A stretch of DNA of 64,000 bases from Oscillospiraceae bacterium (lineage in GTDB: Bacteria > Bacillota > Clostridia > Oscillospirales > Ruminococcaceae), in contig WQXO01000005.1 in assembly GCA_009784825.1 (NCBI GenBank), positions 1 to 64,000 on the forward strand, in the 5' to 3' direction. Both the position numbers and the translations under genes were made by a program. Positions within the stretch are counted from its first letter, which is position 1. Each line of letters opens with the position of its first letter. Below, in pieces: positions 51,080-58,764 of the stretch. The notes below the pieces were generated by a model that made no database searches, was not told where the DNA came from, and saw only the letters and a program-made list of their open reading frames with translations.

Positions 51080-52909
51080 CTATTCCGTATACTCCGCGTC
51101 TACCACATTATCCCCGCCGTCGTTATCCCCGTCGAACACATCAGGCTCACCCTGAACATCTCCCATATCCTGCCCGCCGCTCTCTTGATAAATCCTGCCG
51201 AATATCGTCTGAGCCTCTTTCATAAGGTCTTCTTTCAGCGACTTAATCCGCTCAATATCATCACCCTTTAACGCTTCTTTTAAATCGTCAATCATGGGGT
51301 TTAACTTCGACTTATCGTCCTCGGTAATCTTATCACCGAAATCGGCAATCGACTTTTCAATCTGATAAACCGCCTGGTCAGCGTCGTTGCGTGCCTCAAC
51401 CTCTTCCTTACGAATACGGTCTTCCTCAGCGAACGCCTCCGCTTCCTTAACAGCCTTTTCAATATCGTCCTTACTCATGTTGGTGGAGGCGGTAATGGAG
51501 ATATGCTGCTCCTTACCCGTCCCTTTATCTTTTGCAGATACGTTTACAATACCGTTTGCGTCAATGTCGAAGGTTACTTCAATCTGCGGAATTCCCCTCG
51601 GTGCGGGTGCAATCCCGTCAAGGCGGAACGTACCTATGGACTTGTTATCTTTCGCAAACTCACGCTCACCCTGCAGAATATTAATGTCAACGCTCGGCTG
51701 ATTATCGGAATAAGTGGAATACACCTGTGACTTCTTAGTCGGAATGGTGGTATTCCTTTCAATCATTCTCGTGCAGACACCGCCGGCTGTTTCTATGCCG
51801 AGAGAAAGCGGGGTAACGTCAAGCAACAGCAGTCCGGTAACTTCCTTGTTGAATACACCGCCTTGAATAGCCGCACCCATTGCAACACACTCATCGGGGT
51901 TAATCCCCTTGAACGGTTCTTTCTCCAAGAACGATTTCACAGCGTCCTGAACAGCGGGAATTCTCGTAGAACCGCCCACTAACAGGACTTTATGAATCTG
52001 TGCCTTTGATAATCCGCTATCCTTCAACGCCTGCTTAACGGGGCTCATGGATTTCTCCACTAAATCCGCAGTTAATTCGTTGAACTTCGCACGGGTAATT
52101 TCAACCTGTAAATGGCGAGGGCCGCTTGCGTCAGCCGTGATATACGGAATGTTCACATTTACGGTTGCCGCCCCCGACAAAGTAATCTTCGCTTTTTCTG
52201 CTTCGTCCTTAAGCCTCTGCATAGCGAACTTGTCTTTCGATAAGTCAACCCCGTCGGATTTTTTGAACTCTGCCGCCAAAAAGTCGATAATTCTCTGGTC
52301 AAAGTCGTCACCGCCGAGATTGTTGTTGCCGGCAGTTGCCAAAACCTCGAAATTCCCATCAAACATCTTGATAACCGAAACGTCAAACGTACCGCCGCCA
52401 AGGTCATACACAACAAGGTTCTGCTCCTCCCCCTTGTCAATCCCGTAAGCTAACGCCGCCGCAGTAGGCTCGTTAATGATACGTTTTACATTAAGTCCCG
52501 TAATCTGCCCCGCATCTTTAGTCGCCTGCCTTTGAGCGTCGGTGAAATACGCCGGAACAGTGATAACAGCGTCATACACTTTCTCCCCGAGATAGGCTTC
52601 TGCGTCGGTCTTGAGTTTTTGCAAAATCATCGCTGAAATTTCTTGAGGGGTATATTTCTTCCCGTCAATGTCTACCTTGTGGTTAGAGCCCATTTTACGT
52701 TTAATGGACATAATCGTTTTGTCGGGGTTAGTAACCGCTTGGTTTTTCGCAAGCTGCCCGACTAATCTTTCACCGTCCTTGGTGAACGCTACAACCGACG
52801 GTGTGGTTCTGCTGCCCTCCGCATTGGTGATGACGGTTGCCTCACCGCCCTCTATAACGGATACGCACGAGTTAGTTGTTCCTAAGTCAATTCCTATAAT
52901 TTTTGCCAT
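51080..52909 (-). CDS. dnaK: Chaperone DnaK (Hsp70)
   Basis: The 609-residue protein has the ATPase start [35 protein letters not shown] and [15 protein letters not shown]. The substrate domain and a C-terminal tail ending NVVDAEYTE follow. It is the third gene of the hrcA operon. A family A repeat separates it from grpE. Confidence 0.98.
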   Translation of the reverse strand: MAKIIGIDLGTTNSCVSVIEGGEATVITNAEGSRTTPSVVAFTKDGERLVGQLAKNQAVTNPDKTIMSIKRKMGSNHKVDIDGKKYTPQEISAMILQKLKTDAEAYLGEKVYDAVITVPAYFTDAQRQATKDAGQITGLNVKRIINEPTAAALAYGIDKGEEQNLVVYDLGGGTFDVSVIKMFDGNFEVLATAGNNNLGGDDFDQRIIDFLAAEFKKSDGVDLSKDKFAMQRLKDEAEKAKITLSGAATVNVNIPYITADASGPRHLQVEITRAKFNELTADLVEKSMSPVKQALKDSGLSKAQIHKVLLVGGSTRIPAVQDAVKSFLEKEPFKGINPDECVAMGAAIQGGVFNKEVTGLLLLDVTPLSLGIETAGGVCTRMIERNTTIPTKKSQVYSTYSDNQPSVDINILQGEREFAKDNKSIGTFRLDGIAPAPRGIPQIEVTFDIDANGIVNVSAKDKGTGKEQHISITASTNMSKDDIEKAVKEAEAFAEEDRIRKEEVEARNDADQAVYQIEKSIADFGDKITEDDKSKLNPMIDDLKEALKGDDIERIKSLKEDLMKEAQTIFGRIYQESGGQDMGDVQGEPDVFDGDNDGGDNVVDAEYTE

Positions 52910-52927
52910 GATGTTTTCTCCTCTCTT

Positions 52928-52994
52928 TTGTTAATTAATAATTTTAATCCGTCGCCGTTAGGCGACACAATCATTATTCATTATTAATTGTTAA
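52928..52994 (-). repeat. Family A hairpin repeat between grpE and dnaK
   Basis: The core GTCGCC-GTTA-GGCGAC lies between TTAATTAATAATTTTAAT and CATTATTAATTGTTAATT arms. On the transcribed strand it starts at the grpE stop codon, as in the ribosomal operon copies. Confidence 0.75.
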
Positions 52995-53498
52995 TTATTT
53001 TACTATTGCAACCATTGCAAACCGTATAATCTTATTGCCTATTTTGTACCCCTTCTGGAATACCTGTGCCACTTTTCCGCTTTCTAACCCGTCATGCTCC
53101 ACATGCTGAACCGCCTGATGAACTGCGGGGTCGAAGTCTTCCTCGACAATCTCCTCGACGCCTAATTGAGAAAGCGTCCCCATAAAACTCGAATAAATCA
53201 TCTCAATGCCTTTTTTATAATTCTCGTCAGAACATTCGGCTTGTAACGCACGTTCGATGTTGTCAATCACAGGCAGAAATTCCGTCACGATTTTCGCGGT
53301 AATTTCCGGAGTCATCTCGATTCTTTCCCGAGCGGTGCGTTTGCGATAATTGTCGTATTCCGCCGACTGCCGAAGCAACTGGTCTTTCAAAATATCAATT
53401 TCCGATATTTCCTCAGGTTTATCAACAATTTCCGGCTCTACCGGTGCAACAGGTTCGTCGTATCCTGCATTTTCTTCTGCTTTTTTCTTTTTACTCAA
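52995..53498 (-). CDS. grpE: Nucleotide exchange factor GrpE
   Basis: The 167-residue protein has a charged coiled-coil N-terminus, LRQSAEYDNYRKRTARER and the C-terminal beta domain (VEEIVEEDFDPAVHQAVQHV and QVFQKGYKIGNKIIRFAMV). GrpE releases ADP from DnaK. It overlaps hrcA by 4 bases. Confidence 0.97.
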   Translation of the reverse strand: MSKKKKAEENAGYDEPVAPVEPEIVDKPEEISEIDILKDQLLRQSAEYDNYRKRTARERIEMTPEITAKIVTEFLPVIDNIERALQAECSDENYKKGIEMIYSSFMGTLSQLGVEEIVEEDFDPAVHQAVQHVEHDGLESGKVAQVFQKGYKIGNKIIRFAMVAIVK

Positions 53499-54526
53499 TT
53501 GTCCCCCTCACTTTCTTCGTCCTCCGATAACAAGTCCGTTACCTTAACGGCGAAATATTCTATATAAGGTATGAGCTTCTTATAATCCAGCCGCATAGGG
53601 CCGATAACCCCGAAGCTCCCCGCGGTTTTCCCGTGTTTTTGGAAACTGCCCGCAATCAACCCCGAATTCGACACCGTAAAAGTGTCTGCTTTCCCCTCGC
53701 CGCCGAACAGCACGTTTATTCCGGAAAATGCACTGTCGAGCAATTGCGTAAAAGCGTTCCGGCTTTCTAAAATCGACAATATATCATTTTTCTGAAAATC
53801 CTCGAAAGCGATTAAATTCGTCTCCCCCTCGAAGTTTACACGACTGCTTGCCATCTCTTCAGACAAGTCTGCCACAGCCTTGAGTAACGGTGACAGCGAA
53901 ATCATGTAACTTCCTAATGCCGTCCCAATGCTTTCGATGAACTCGTTTGACACACTTTCTAAGTTTAACCCCGCTAAGTTTTCATTCACAAATTCGGTGA
54001 AAAAGTCTAACTGTTCCTGTGTCAAATCGAAAGAAAGGCGGCAAACCCGATTTTTAATCCCCCCGCCCGAGGTAATCAGCAAAAGCACATAAGCACGTTT
54101 CCCAGTGGGAATGACTTCGACTTTGGTAATAACCGAGAACCGGCTGACGTTACTGGTGGAAACCACCGCACATTTTGTTAGCTCGGCTAATGCGTGGGAG
54201 GCACTTTCTATAATAACCTCGTCAGTGTCCCCGCTAATGCTTTCGAGAGCTGAGTCGATTATGTGGCGGTCATCGTCCGACAACCCCGAATGTCCCAATC
54301 GTTCAATATACAGGCGATAACCTTTAACAGTGGGGAATCTCCCTGCCGACGTATGCGGCTGCTCAAGATAACCCTGCTGAACCAAGCTTGCCATTTCATT
54401 GCGAATGGTTGCAGGCGAAACAGGAAAGTCTAACATCTCGGCTAACACCTTAGAGCCTATGGGTTCACCGGTTCGGATATACTCGTCAATAATCGCTTCA
54501 AGTATTTTAAAACCTCTCTCGCTCAT
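53495..54526 (-). CDS. hrcA: Heat-inducible repressor HrcA
   Basis: The 343-residue protein has an N-terminal winged helix (FPVSPATIRNEMASLVQQGYL and QPHTSAGRFPTVKGYRLYIE) and a GAF-like core. It represses the operon by binding the CIRCE element, which lies 23 bases before this gene. GroEL assists folding of HrcA in related species. Confidence 0.97.
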   Translation of the reverse strand: MSERGFKILEAIIDEYIRTGEPIGSKVLAEMLDFPVSPATIRNEMASLVQQGYLEQPHTSAGRFPTVKGYRLYIERLGHSGLSDDDRHIIDSALESISGDTDEVIIESASHALAELTKCAVVSTSNVSRFSVITKVEVIPTGKRAYVLLLITSGGGIKNRVCRLSFDLTQEQLDFFTEFVNENLAGLNLESVSNEFIESIGTALGSYMISLSPLLKAVADLSEEMASSRVNFEGETNLIAFEDFQKNDILSILESRNAFTQLLDSAFSGINVLFGGEGKADTFTVSNSGLIAGSFQKHGKTAGSFGVIGPMRLDYKKLIPYIEYFAVKVTDLLSEDEESEGDN

Positions 54527-54548
54527 TAGCAGACCCCTTTCCCGATTG

Positions 54549-54575
54549 CTGGCACTCGAACATCGAGAGTGCTAA
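54549..54575 (-). promoter_or_regulatory. CIRCE operator
   Basis: TTAGCACTC, nine bases, then GAGTGCCAG on the minus strand. It matches the CIRCE inverted repeat with two mismatches in one arm. It sits between the promoter and hrcA. Confidence 0.92.
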
Positions 54576-54580
54576 TTAGT

Positions 54581-54609
54581 AATATAACATGCTTTTTTTA
54601 TATTGTCAA
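54581..54609 (-). promoter_or_regulatory. hrcA operon promoter
   Basis: On the minus strand TTGACA and TATATT are separated by 17 bases, just upstream of CIRCE. It is divergent from the rnpB promoter. Confidence 0.85.
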
Positions 54610-54627
54610 TAGTTTTTTGAAAAAAAC

Positions 54628-54656
54628 TTGTAATTTTTTTTGAGGTGTGATATACT
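54628..54656 (+). promoter_or_regulatory. rnpB promoter
   Basis: TTGTAA and TATACT are separated by 17 bases. The expected start is just before the P1 stem of RNase P RNA. Confidence 0.7.
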
Positions 54657-54660
54657 GAGG

Positions 54661-55010
54661 TTGCAACTTCTTTGTATAATCGAGGGTTAAGCTTGTTGAA
54701 CAGGTTCAATCTTAGGAAAGTCCGGGCATCACAGAGCGGGTTCGCTGCTAACGGCAGCCGTAGGCGACTATAGGGCGAGTGCAACAGAAATAGACTGCCT
54801 TTATTCATAAAGGCACAGGTGGAAAGGTGGGGTAAAAGCCCACCGGAGTAACGGAGACGTTACTGCCATGTAAACCCGAACCGATGCAACGCAGCAGACA
54901 AATGTCCTTGCTCGGGACACTGCGACAAGTGCGGCATGATTATATTGGCGACAATATAACAAGATAAATGATTATACACGACAAAACCCGGCTTACAGAA
55001 GGAGTTGCGA
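54661..55010 (+). ncRNA. rnpB: RNase P RNA, type A
   Basis: The 5' GCAACTTCTTTGT pairs with the 3' ACAGAAGGAGTTGC to form P1. Conserved blocks are present: AGGAAAGTCCGGGC near the start, GAGTGCAACAGAAATAGACTG, the GGTAAAAGCCCACCGG and GTAACGGAGACGTTACTG helices, and ACAAAACCCGGCTTACAG at the 3' end. It is the catalytic RNA that matures tRNA 5' ends. The CR-I and CR-V blocks pair as P4. The ends are estimated from P1. Confidence 0.95.
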
Positions 55011-55013
55011 CGA

Positions 55014-55048
55014 TACAATTGACAATTGACAATGTACAATTGACAATT
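55014..55048 (+). repeat. AATTGACAATTG tandem repeat after rnpB
   Basis: Units of CAATTGACAATTGACAATG, then TACAATTGACAATTAA. Similar units occur in addA (17990) and near dnaX (3781). Confidence 0.55.
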
Positions 55049-55052
55049 AAAT

Positions 55053-55092
55053 AAACCTACAGCCTTTACTTTTCGGTAAAGGCTGTAGGTTA
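55053..55092. terminator. Bidirectional terminator after rnpB
   Basis: AACCTACAGCCTTTAC and GTAAAGGCTGTAGGTT form a perfect 16-bp stem. It ends rnpB and the convergent small gene. Confidence 0.88.
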
Positions 55093-55269
55093 TTGTGTAA
55101 CAACACCCTCGGTGTATTCCTGTGTAATCTTCAATTTTTGGATAAAGAAACCGACCCGCTCATGGGGGATTCCCCCCCCTTTTTCATAATACTGCTCCAT
55201 TTCTTTAATCGTGTCAGTCACATCATTAAATAACGCATAATACGCTTTTTCGTACTTTCTCTTAGTCAT
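55090..55269 (-). CDS. Small conserved protein, copy 1 of duplicated gene
   Basis: The 59-residue charged protein begins MTKRKYEKAYYALFNDVTD and ends KITQEYTEGVVTQ, behind a strong AAGGAGGTAG site. I do not recognise the family. The copy at 55981-56160 encodes exactly the same protein, with four nucleotide differences, all at synonymous positions. Each copy is divergent from a ribbon-helix-helix gene. Selection on the protein is therefore likely, although its function is unknown. Confidence 0.8.
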   Translation of the reverse strand: MTKRKYEKAYYALFNDVTDTIKEMEQYYEKGGGIPHERVGFFIQKLKITQEYTEGVVTQ

Positions 55270-55377
55270 AACTACCTCCTTATAGAACAATTATATCACA
55301 AGCGAATACAAAATGCAATCGATAATGACCGTATATTTGTGATTATATATGTGTTATATTTAACGAGGGTGGTTCAT

Positions 55378-55554
55378 ATGTCGTTTGAAATAAAATCCGG
55401 TTCTTTTACAGTTACAAAAACAGTCAGACTTCCCGAAAAGATGGTGGAAGAAATGGAACAATTAGCTTCAAAGGAGAATATTTCCTTTAATAAGTTAGTT
55501 GTACAATGCTGTGAGTATGCACTTGAAAATCTCAATAAGGAAGAAGCAAATTAA
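55378..55554 (+). CDS. Ribbon-helix-helix protein, copy 1
   Basis: The start at ATG 55378 (GAGGGTGG site) gives 58 residues with an Arc/MetJ-type fold: beta strand FTVTKTVRLPEK, helix MVEEMEQLASKEN, turn ISFNK, helix LVVQCCEYALENL. It may be a DNA-binding regulator or antitoxin-like protein. The last 24 residues are identical to copy 2 at nucleotide level, while the first part differs. It shares a divergent promoter region with the small minus-strand gene. Confidence 0.82.
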   Translation: MSFEIKSGSFTVTKTVRLPEKMVEEMEQLASKENISFNKLVVQCCEYALENLNKEEAN

Positions 55555-55561
55555 CCCGGGG

Positions 55562-55583
55562 CTTTTACCATTATAGGTAAAGG
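55562..55583 (+). terminator. Weak terminator after RHH copy 1
   Basis: CTTTTACC and GGTAAAGG pair around ATTATA, but the T-run is poor. The TAAAGGCTGT bases echo the hairpin at 55053. Confidence 0.4.
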
Positions 55584-55625
55584 CTGTCAATTTATTTTTA
55601 TAGCACCGTATCTTATAATAATTAT

Positions 55626-55663
55626 AGGACAATTTGACCCTATTGTCAATAGGACGAATTGAC
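55626..55663 (+). promoter_or_regulatory. Candidate operator of the XRE gene
   Basis: The perfect palindrome CCTATTGTCAATAGG (55639-55653) is flanked by direct repeats AGGACAATTTGAC and AGGACGAATTGAC, 25 bases apart. It lies 34 bases before the start codon. Confidence 0.6.
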
Positions 55664-55686
55664 ATAATTATTATGAGGTGATTTAT

Positions 55687-55908
55687 ATGTCAAGGATTAG
55701 AAATCTTCGTAAAGAAAAAGGATATACACAAATAAAGATGCAAATGCTCACAGGAATAGACCAAAGTGCTTATTCAAAAATTGAACGGGGCGAGCGTTAT
55801 ATGTCTTTCGAGCAATGCAAGCGGATTGCAGTTGCATTGAACACCAGCATGGATTACTTAGCAAACCTTACAGACGAGAAAAAACCATATAAAAGAAAAA
55901 TTATCTGA
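55687..55908 (+). CDS. XRE-family helix-turn-helix regulator
   Basis: The start at ATG 55687 (GAGGTG site) gives 73 residues: RIRNLRKEKGYTQIKMQMLTGI, DQSAYSKIERGERYMSFEQC and RIAVALNTSMDYLANLTD, the full HTH_3 domain with no ligand domain. It lies between two copies of a divergent gene pair. It is likely autoregulated through the palindrome upstream. Confidence 0.93.
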   Translation: MSRIRNLRKEKGYTQIKMQMLTGIDQSAYSKIERGERYMSFEQCKRIAVALNTSMDYLANLTDEKKPYKRKII

Positions 55909-55921
55909 GCTCATCCTCTTT

Positions 55922-55980
55922 CGTAGGGGCGATGACGACAATGCGGACATTCTGTTCGCTCTGTCCGCCCTTTTTACGGG
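55922..55980 (+). repeat. Family B-like repeat fragment
   Basis: GTAGGGGCGATGACGACAAT begins like family B, then diverges into GCGGACATTCTGTTCGCTC and TGTCCGCCC. It separates the XRE gene from copy 2. Confidence 0.5.
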
Positions 55981-56160
55981 TTATTGTGTAACAACACCCT
56001 CGGTGTATTCCTGTGTAATCTTCAATTTTTGGATAAAGAAACCGACCCGTTCATGGGGGATTCCGCCCCCTTTTTCATAATACTGCTCCATTTCTTTAAT
56101 TGTGTCAGTCACATCATTAAACAACGCATAATACGCTTTTTCGTACTTTCTCTTAGTCAT
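55981..56160 (-). CDS. Small conserved protein, copy 2 of duplicated gene
   Basis: The protein is identical to that at 55090-55269 (59 residues). The nucleotide differences are four: GAG/GAA, GGG/GGC, ACG/ACA and TTA/TTG. The upstream ribosome binding site is identical too. It is divergent from RHH copy 2, spaced 128 bases. Confidence 0.8.
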   Translation of the reverse strand: MTKRKYEKAYYALFNDVTDTIKEMEQYYEKGGGIPHERVGFFIQKLKITQEYTEGVVTQ

Positions 56161-56288
56161 AACTACCTCCTTATATAATAATTATATCATAAACACCAAA
56201 ATAATGCAAGGCTAAATGTCTTGCATTATTGCTTATTTATTTAAAGATAAATATAGTTTACAATTACATGGTAAAGGAGAGTGCAATT

Positions 56289-56459
56289 ATGTTTGAAGTT
56301 AATAAAACGTCATCGTCCAATAAAACTATCAGAATGTCGGATAATCTTATTGAGAAATTGGAAACTCTTGCCGCAAAAAATGATATTTCCTTTAATAAGT
56401 TAGTTGTACAATGCTGTGAGTATGCACTTGAAAATCTCAATAAGGAAGAAGCAAATTAA
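56289..56459 (+). CDS. Ribbon-helix-helix protein, copy 2
   Basis: The start at ATG 56289 (AAAGGAGAG site) gives 56 residues. The strand is SSNKTIRMSDN and helix 1 is LIEKLETLAAKND, different from copy 1. From ISFNKLVVQCCEYALENLNK on, it is identical, including 81 identical nucleotides running past the stop codon. I infer recombination that kept the C-terminal half and exchanged or diverged the DNA-contacting half. Confidence 0.82.
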   Translation: MFEVNKTSSSNKTIRMSDNLIEKLETLAAKNDISFNKLVVQCCEYALENLNKEEAN

Positions 56460-56462
56460 CCC

Positions 56463-56490
56463 GAAAACCGCCCCGAAAGAGGCGGTTTGT
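56463..56490 (+). terminator. Hairpin after RHH copy 2
   Basis: AAACCGCC and GGCGGTTT pair around CCGAAAGA, with weak T content after. It is followed by GGGGCGGGGTGGTT, a fragment of the long repeat at 50294. Confidence 0.5.
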
Positions 56491-56533
56491 GCTTGCCGTC
56501 CCGTGTCTTTGGGGCGGGGTGGTTAAATTTAAG

Positions 56534-56562
56534 TTGACATCTCCCTATAATCATGCTACAAT
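56534..56562 (+). promoter_or_regulatory. Promoter of the cobalamin riboswitch operon
   Basis: TTGACA and TACAAT are separated by 17 bases, directly before the riboswitch. Confidence 0.78.
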
Positions 56563-56569
56563 ACCCATT

Positions 56570-56758
56570 GAGTCGGGGAAAAAGGAAATCAGGTGAAAAG
56601 GCATTTCTTGCCTTAAAATCCTGTGCGGGTTCGCCGCCGTGTGAAGCGATTGTTCTTTCAGCAGAAATTCCGCAAATTTCTGAATGTCATTGGGATTAAC
56701 AAAAAATTCCGAGAAGACGAAAGAACGCAGCTTTAAGCCGGAAGACTTTACCCTAAAG
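56570..56758 (+). promoter_or_regulatory. Cobalamin-class riboswitch
   Basis: The conserved B12-box region is recognisable. GGAAATCAGGTGAA and AAAATCCTGTGCGGG pair around an extra hairpin, then TTCGCCGCCGTGTGAAG follows (the GCCACTG-like block), and the 3' AAGCCGGAAGACTTTACC closes it. The element occupies most of the 369-base gap before the DUF4430 gene, so it very likely controls both downstream genes. The exact class within the cobalamin family needs covariance scoring. Confidence 0.82.
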
Positions 56759-56764
56759 ACAAAA

Positions 56765-56787
56765 AAACACCGCGAAACCGGTGTCTG
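56765..56787 (+). promoter_or_regulatory. Hairpin after the riboswitch, possible expression platform
   Basis: ACACCG and CGGTGT pair around CGAAAC. The T-run is missing, so it may block translation or act with the riboswitch rather than terminate. Confidence 0.4.
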
Positions 56788-56828
56788 TCACTCAAAATAA
56801 AATTAAATATTTTAAGGAGAAAAGCAAA

Positions 56829-57221
56829 ATGAAAAAAGCAAAATTCATTTTGTCAACGCTTCTGGTGGTGCTGATTGCGGTAGGCACGTTATCGGGGTGC
56901 GAGGACAACAAAAAAGAAATTGCAATCAGCGAGGTCACGTTCACGTTTGAGATGACTGATGAGGACGGGGAAACCTCTGAATGGCTCATCACCACTCAAG
57001 AGACCACCGTCGGTGCGGCACTGTTAGCGGAGGGGTTAATTGAGGGTAATGAGGGTGCATTCGGCTTAATGGTTTCACACGTCAACGGAATTAGAGCCGA
57101 TTGGGACATGGATAAAGCATACTGGGCGTTTTACATTAACGGGGATTATGCCATGTCGGGAGTGGGCGAAACACAAATAGAACAGGGAGTTACCTATGCG
57201 TTCGTCTACACGAAAAGTTAG
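56829..57221 (+). CDS. DUF4430 lipoprotein, putative cobalamin-binding surface protein
   Basis: The start at ATG 56829 (AAGGAG site) gives 130 residues. The lipoprotein signal ends in LSGC (Cys25). The rest is a DUF4430 domain (TTVGAALLAEGLIEG, YWAFYINGDYAMSGVGETQIEQGVTYAFVYT). DUF4430 resembles the C-terminal domain of transcobalamin and intrinsic factor. Together with the riboswitch, this suggests capture of cobalamin at the cell surface. The gene overlaps the next by 26 bases in another frame. Confidence 0.85.
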   Translation: MKKAKFILSTLLVVLIAVGTLSGCEDNKKEIAISEVTFTFEMTDEDGETSEWLITTQETTVGAALLAEGLIEGNEGAFGLMVSHVNGIRADWDMDKAYWAFYINGDYAMSGVGETQIEQGVTYAFVYTKS

Positions 57222-57720
57222 GGAGCTTGTAATATTCGCCCTGTTCGGTTCAATAATGTTCATTTCACACATTGCCATGCAGGGGCTTCCGAATATCCAC
57301 CTTGTCGGAATGCTTACCGCCACATTTACATTGGTTTATCGGTTTAAAGCGTTAATACCGGTTTATATATACGCTTTACTTTGTATAATGTTTTACGGGC
57401 TTTCGTCAGTGCCTTATCTTTATATATGGCTACCGTTATGGGGAACATTTATGCTCGCCCCCAAAATCGCCATCCCGCTAAAAGCGAGGGTTCCCGTGTA
57501 TATGGTTCTATGTGCCTTACACGGACTTTCATTCGGAACGCTGTACGCACCGTTCTGGGCGGTTCTCCAAGAGTATAGCTTCCCCCAAACCCTTGCGTAT
57601 ATAGCGGCGGGGCTGCCGTTCGATTATATTCATGCGGTGGGGAACTTTGCGGTAGGGTTATTAATCGTCCCATTATCCGAATTACTTAAAAAGTTAGACA
57701 AAATGGGTGCTGTTGATTGA
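57196..57720 (+). CDS. ECF transporter S component, putative cobalamin specificity
   Basis: The 174-residue protein has about six membrane helices and typical S-component features: a charged N-terminus, FALFGSIMFISHIAMQGLPNIHLVGML and late Ala/Gly-rich helices. It has the size of an ECF S subunit. No EcfA or EcfT is nearby, so it would use a shared energising module encoded elsewhere. Regulation by the cobalamin riboswitch and coupling to the DUF4430 gene suggest B12 or precursor uptake. Confidence 0.85.
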   Translation: MRSSTRKVRELVIFALFGSIMFISHIAMQGLPNIHLVGMLTATFTLVYRFKALIPVYIYALLCIMFYGLSSVPYLYIWLPLWGTFMLAPKIAIPLKARVPVYMVLCALHGLSFGTLYAPFWAVLQEYSFPQTLAYIAAGLPFDYIHAVGNFAVGLLIVPLSELLKKLDKMGAVD

Positions 57721-57732
57721 ACAGCACCCATG
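57703..57732. terminator. Bidirectional terminator between the S component and trpS
   Basis: TGGGTGCTGT and ACAGCACCCA pair. The stop codon of the S component lies in the loop, and T-rich sequence follows. Confidence 0.8.
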
Positions 57733-57747
57733 TTTATTTAAAATGCT

Positions 57748-58764
57748 CTAAAACTCTAAAAACCCGACTTTTTTATACACGTTTCTGAGTGTCCTCCCGG
57801 AAATCTTCATTGCTCGTTCCGCACCGTCTTGCATACAATTGGCTAAGAACTTCTTATCAGCGATAATCCGTGCATACTCGTCTTGCACAGGCTTGAACAT
57901 ATCCGCAACAGCCTCACCCACCGCTAATTTGAAATCGCCATACCCTTTACCGGAAAACTCACTAACCGCCTCGTCAATCGTCTTATTCGTAACCGCAGAA
58001 TATATCGAAAGCAGATTGTTTATTCCGGCTTTCTCGATATTGTTCTCGTCATACGAAATTTCAGCCAAGCTGTCGGTGACACTTCTCTTGAATTTTTTTA
58101 TAATAACATCACGCTCGTCAAGAACACTAATGCTTGCATGAGGCTTTTCGTCCGACTTCGACATTTTCTTAGTCGGCTCAGACAATGACATAATCTTGCT
58201 TGTCGCTTGAATAATATACGCCTCAGGCAGAGTGAAAATATCCCCGTGAACGCCGTTGAACCGTGTCGCAATATCCCGTGATAATTCCAAATGCTGTTTC
58301 TGGTCTGCTCCCACAGGAACGTAGTCGGCATTGTATAAAAGAATGTCTGCCGCCTGTAACACGGGGTAGGTGAATAACCCCGCATTAATGTTCTCGGAAT
58401 GTTTTTCCGACTTGTCCTTGAACTGCACCATTCGGCTTAATTCCCCGAACTGCGTATAACATGACAAGACCCACGCTAATTCTGCGTGACGGGGGTTATG
58501 CCCCTGTACGAACAGAATGGTCTTTTCGGGGTTAATTCCCATTGCCAATAAAAGTGAATAGGTTTCGACAATTTGCTTTTTCAGCTTCGACGGGTCTTGC
58601 CGAACTGTAATTGCGTGCAGGTCAACCACGCTGTATATACAGTCATATTCTTCCTGCATAGCTACCCAGTTTTTGAGTGCCCCGAGGTAGTTACCAAGGT
58701 GAGGGGTGTTAGTGGGCTGAATCCCACTGAAAATTATTTTTTTGTTGTTTTGAATGTCAGACAT
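57748..58764 (-). CDS. trpS: Tryptophanyl-tRNA synthetase
   Basis: The 338-residue class I enzyme has the HIGH-like PTNTPHLGNYLGAL, the Trp-binding VQAADILLYNADYVPVGADQ-type segment (as PVLQAADILLY) and the KMSKS loop (KKMSKSDEK). It charges tRNA-Trp. It overlaps the unknown gene upstream by 8 bases, and no T-box leader is visible. Confidence 0.97.
   Translation of the reverse strand: MSDIQNNKKIIFSGIQPTNTPHLGNYLGALKNWVAMQEEYDCIYSVVDLHAITVRQDPSKLKKQIVETYSLLLAMGINPEKTILFVQGHNPRHAELAWVLSCYTQFGELSRMVQFKDKSEKHSENINAGLFTYPVLQAADILLYNADYVPVGADQKQHLELSRDIATRFNGVHGDIFTLPEAYIIQATSKIMSLSEPTKKMSKSDEKPHASISVLDERDVIIKKFKRSVTDSLAEISYDENNIEKAGINNLLSIYSAVTNKTIDEAVSEFSGKGYGDFKLAVGEAVADMFKPVQDEYARIIADKKFLANCMQDGAERAMKISGRTLRNVYKKVGFLEF

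Noticed and set aside
55984-56178. Plus-strand frame opposite the second 59-residue gene
   Set aside because: The minus-strand frame has the ribosome binding site and shows only synonymous changes between copies, so the plus frame is a shadow.
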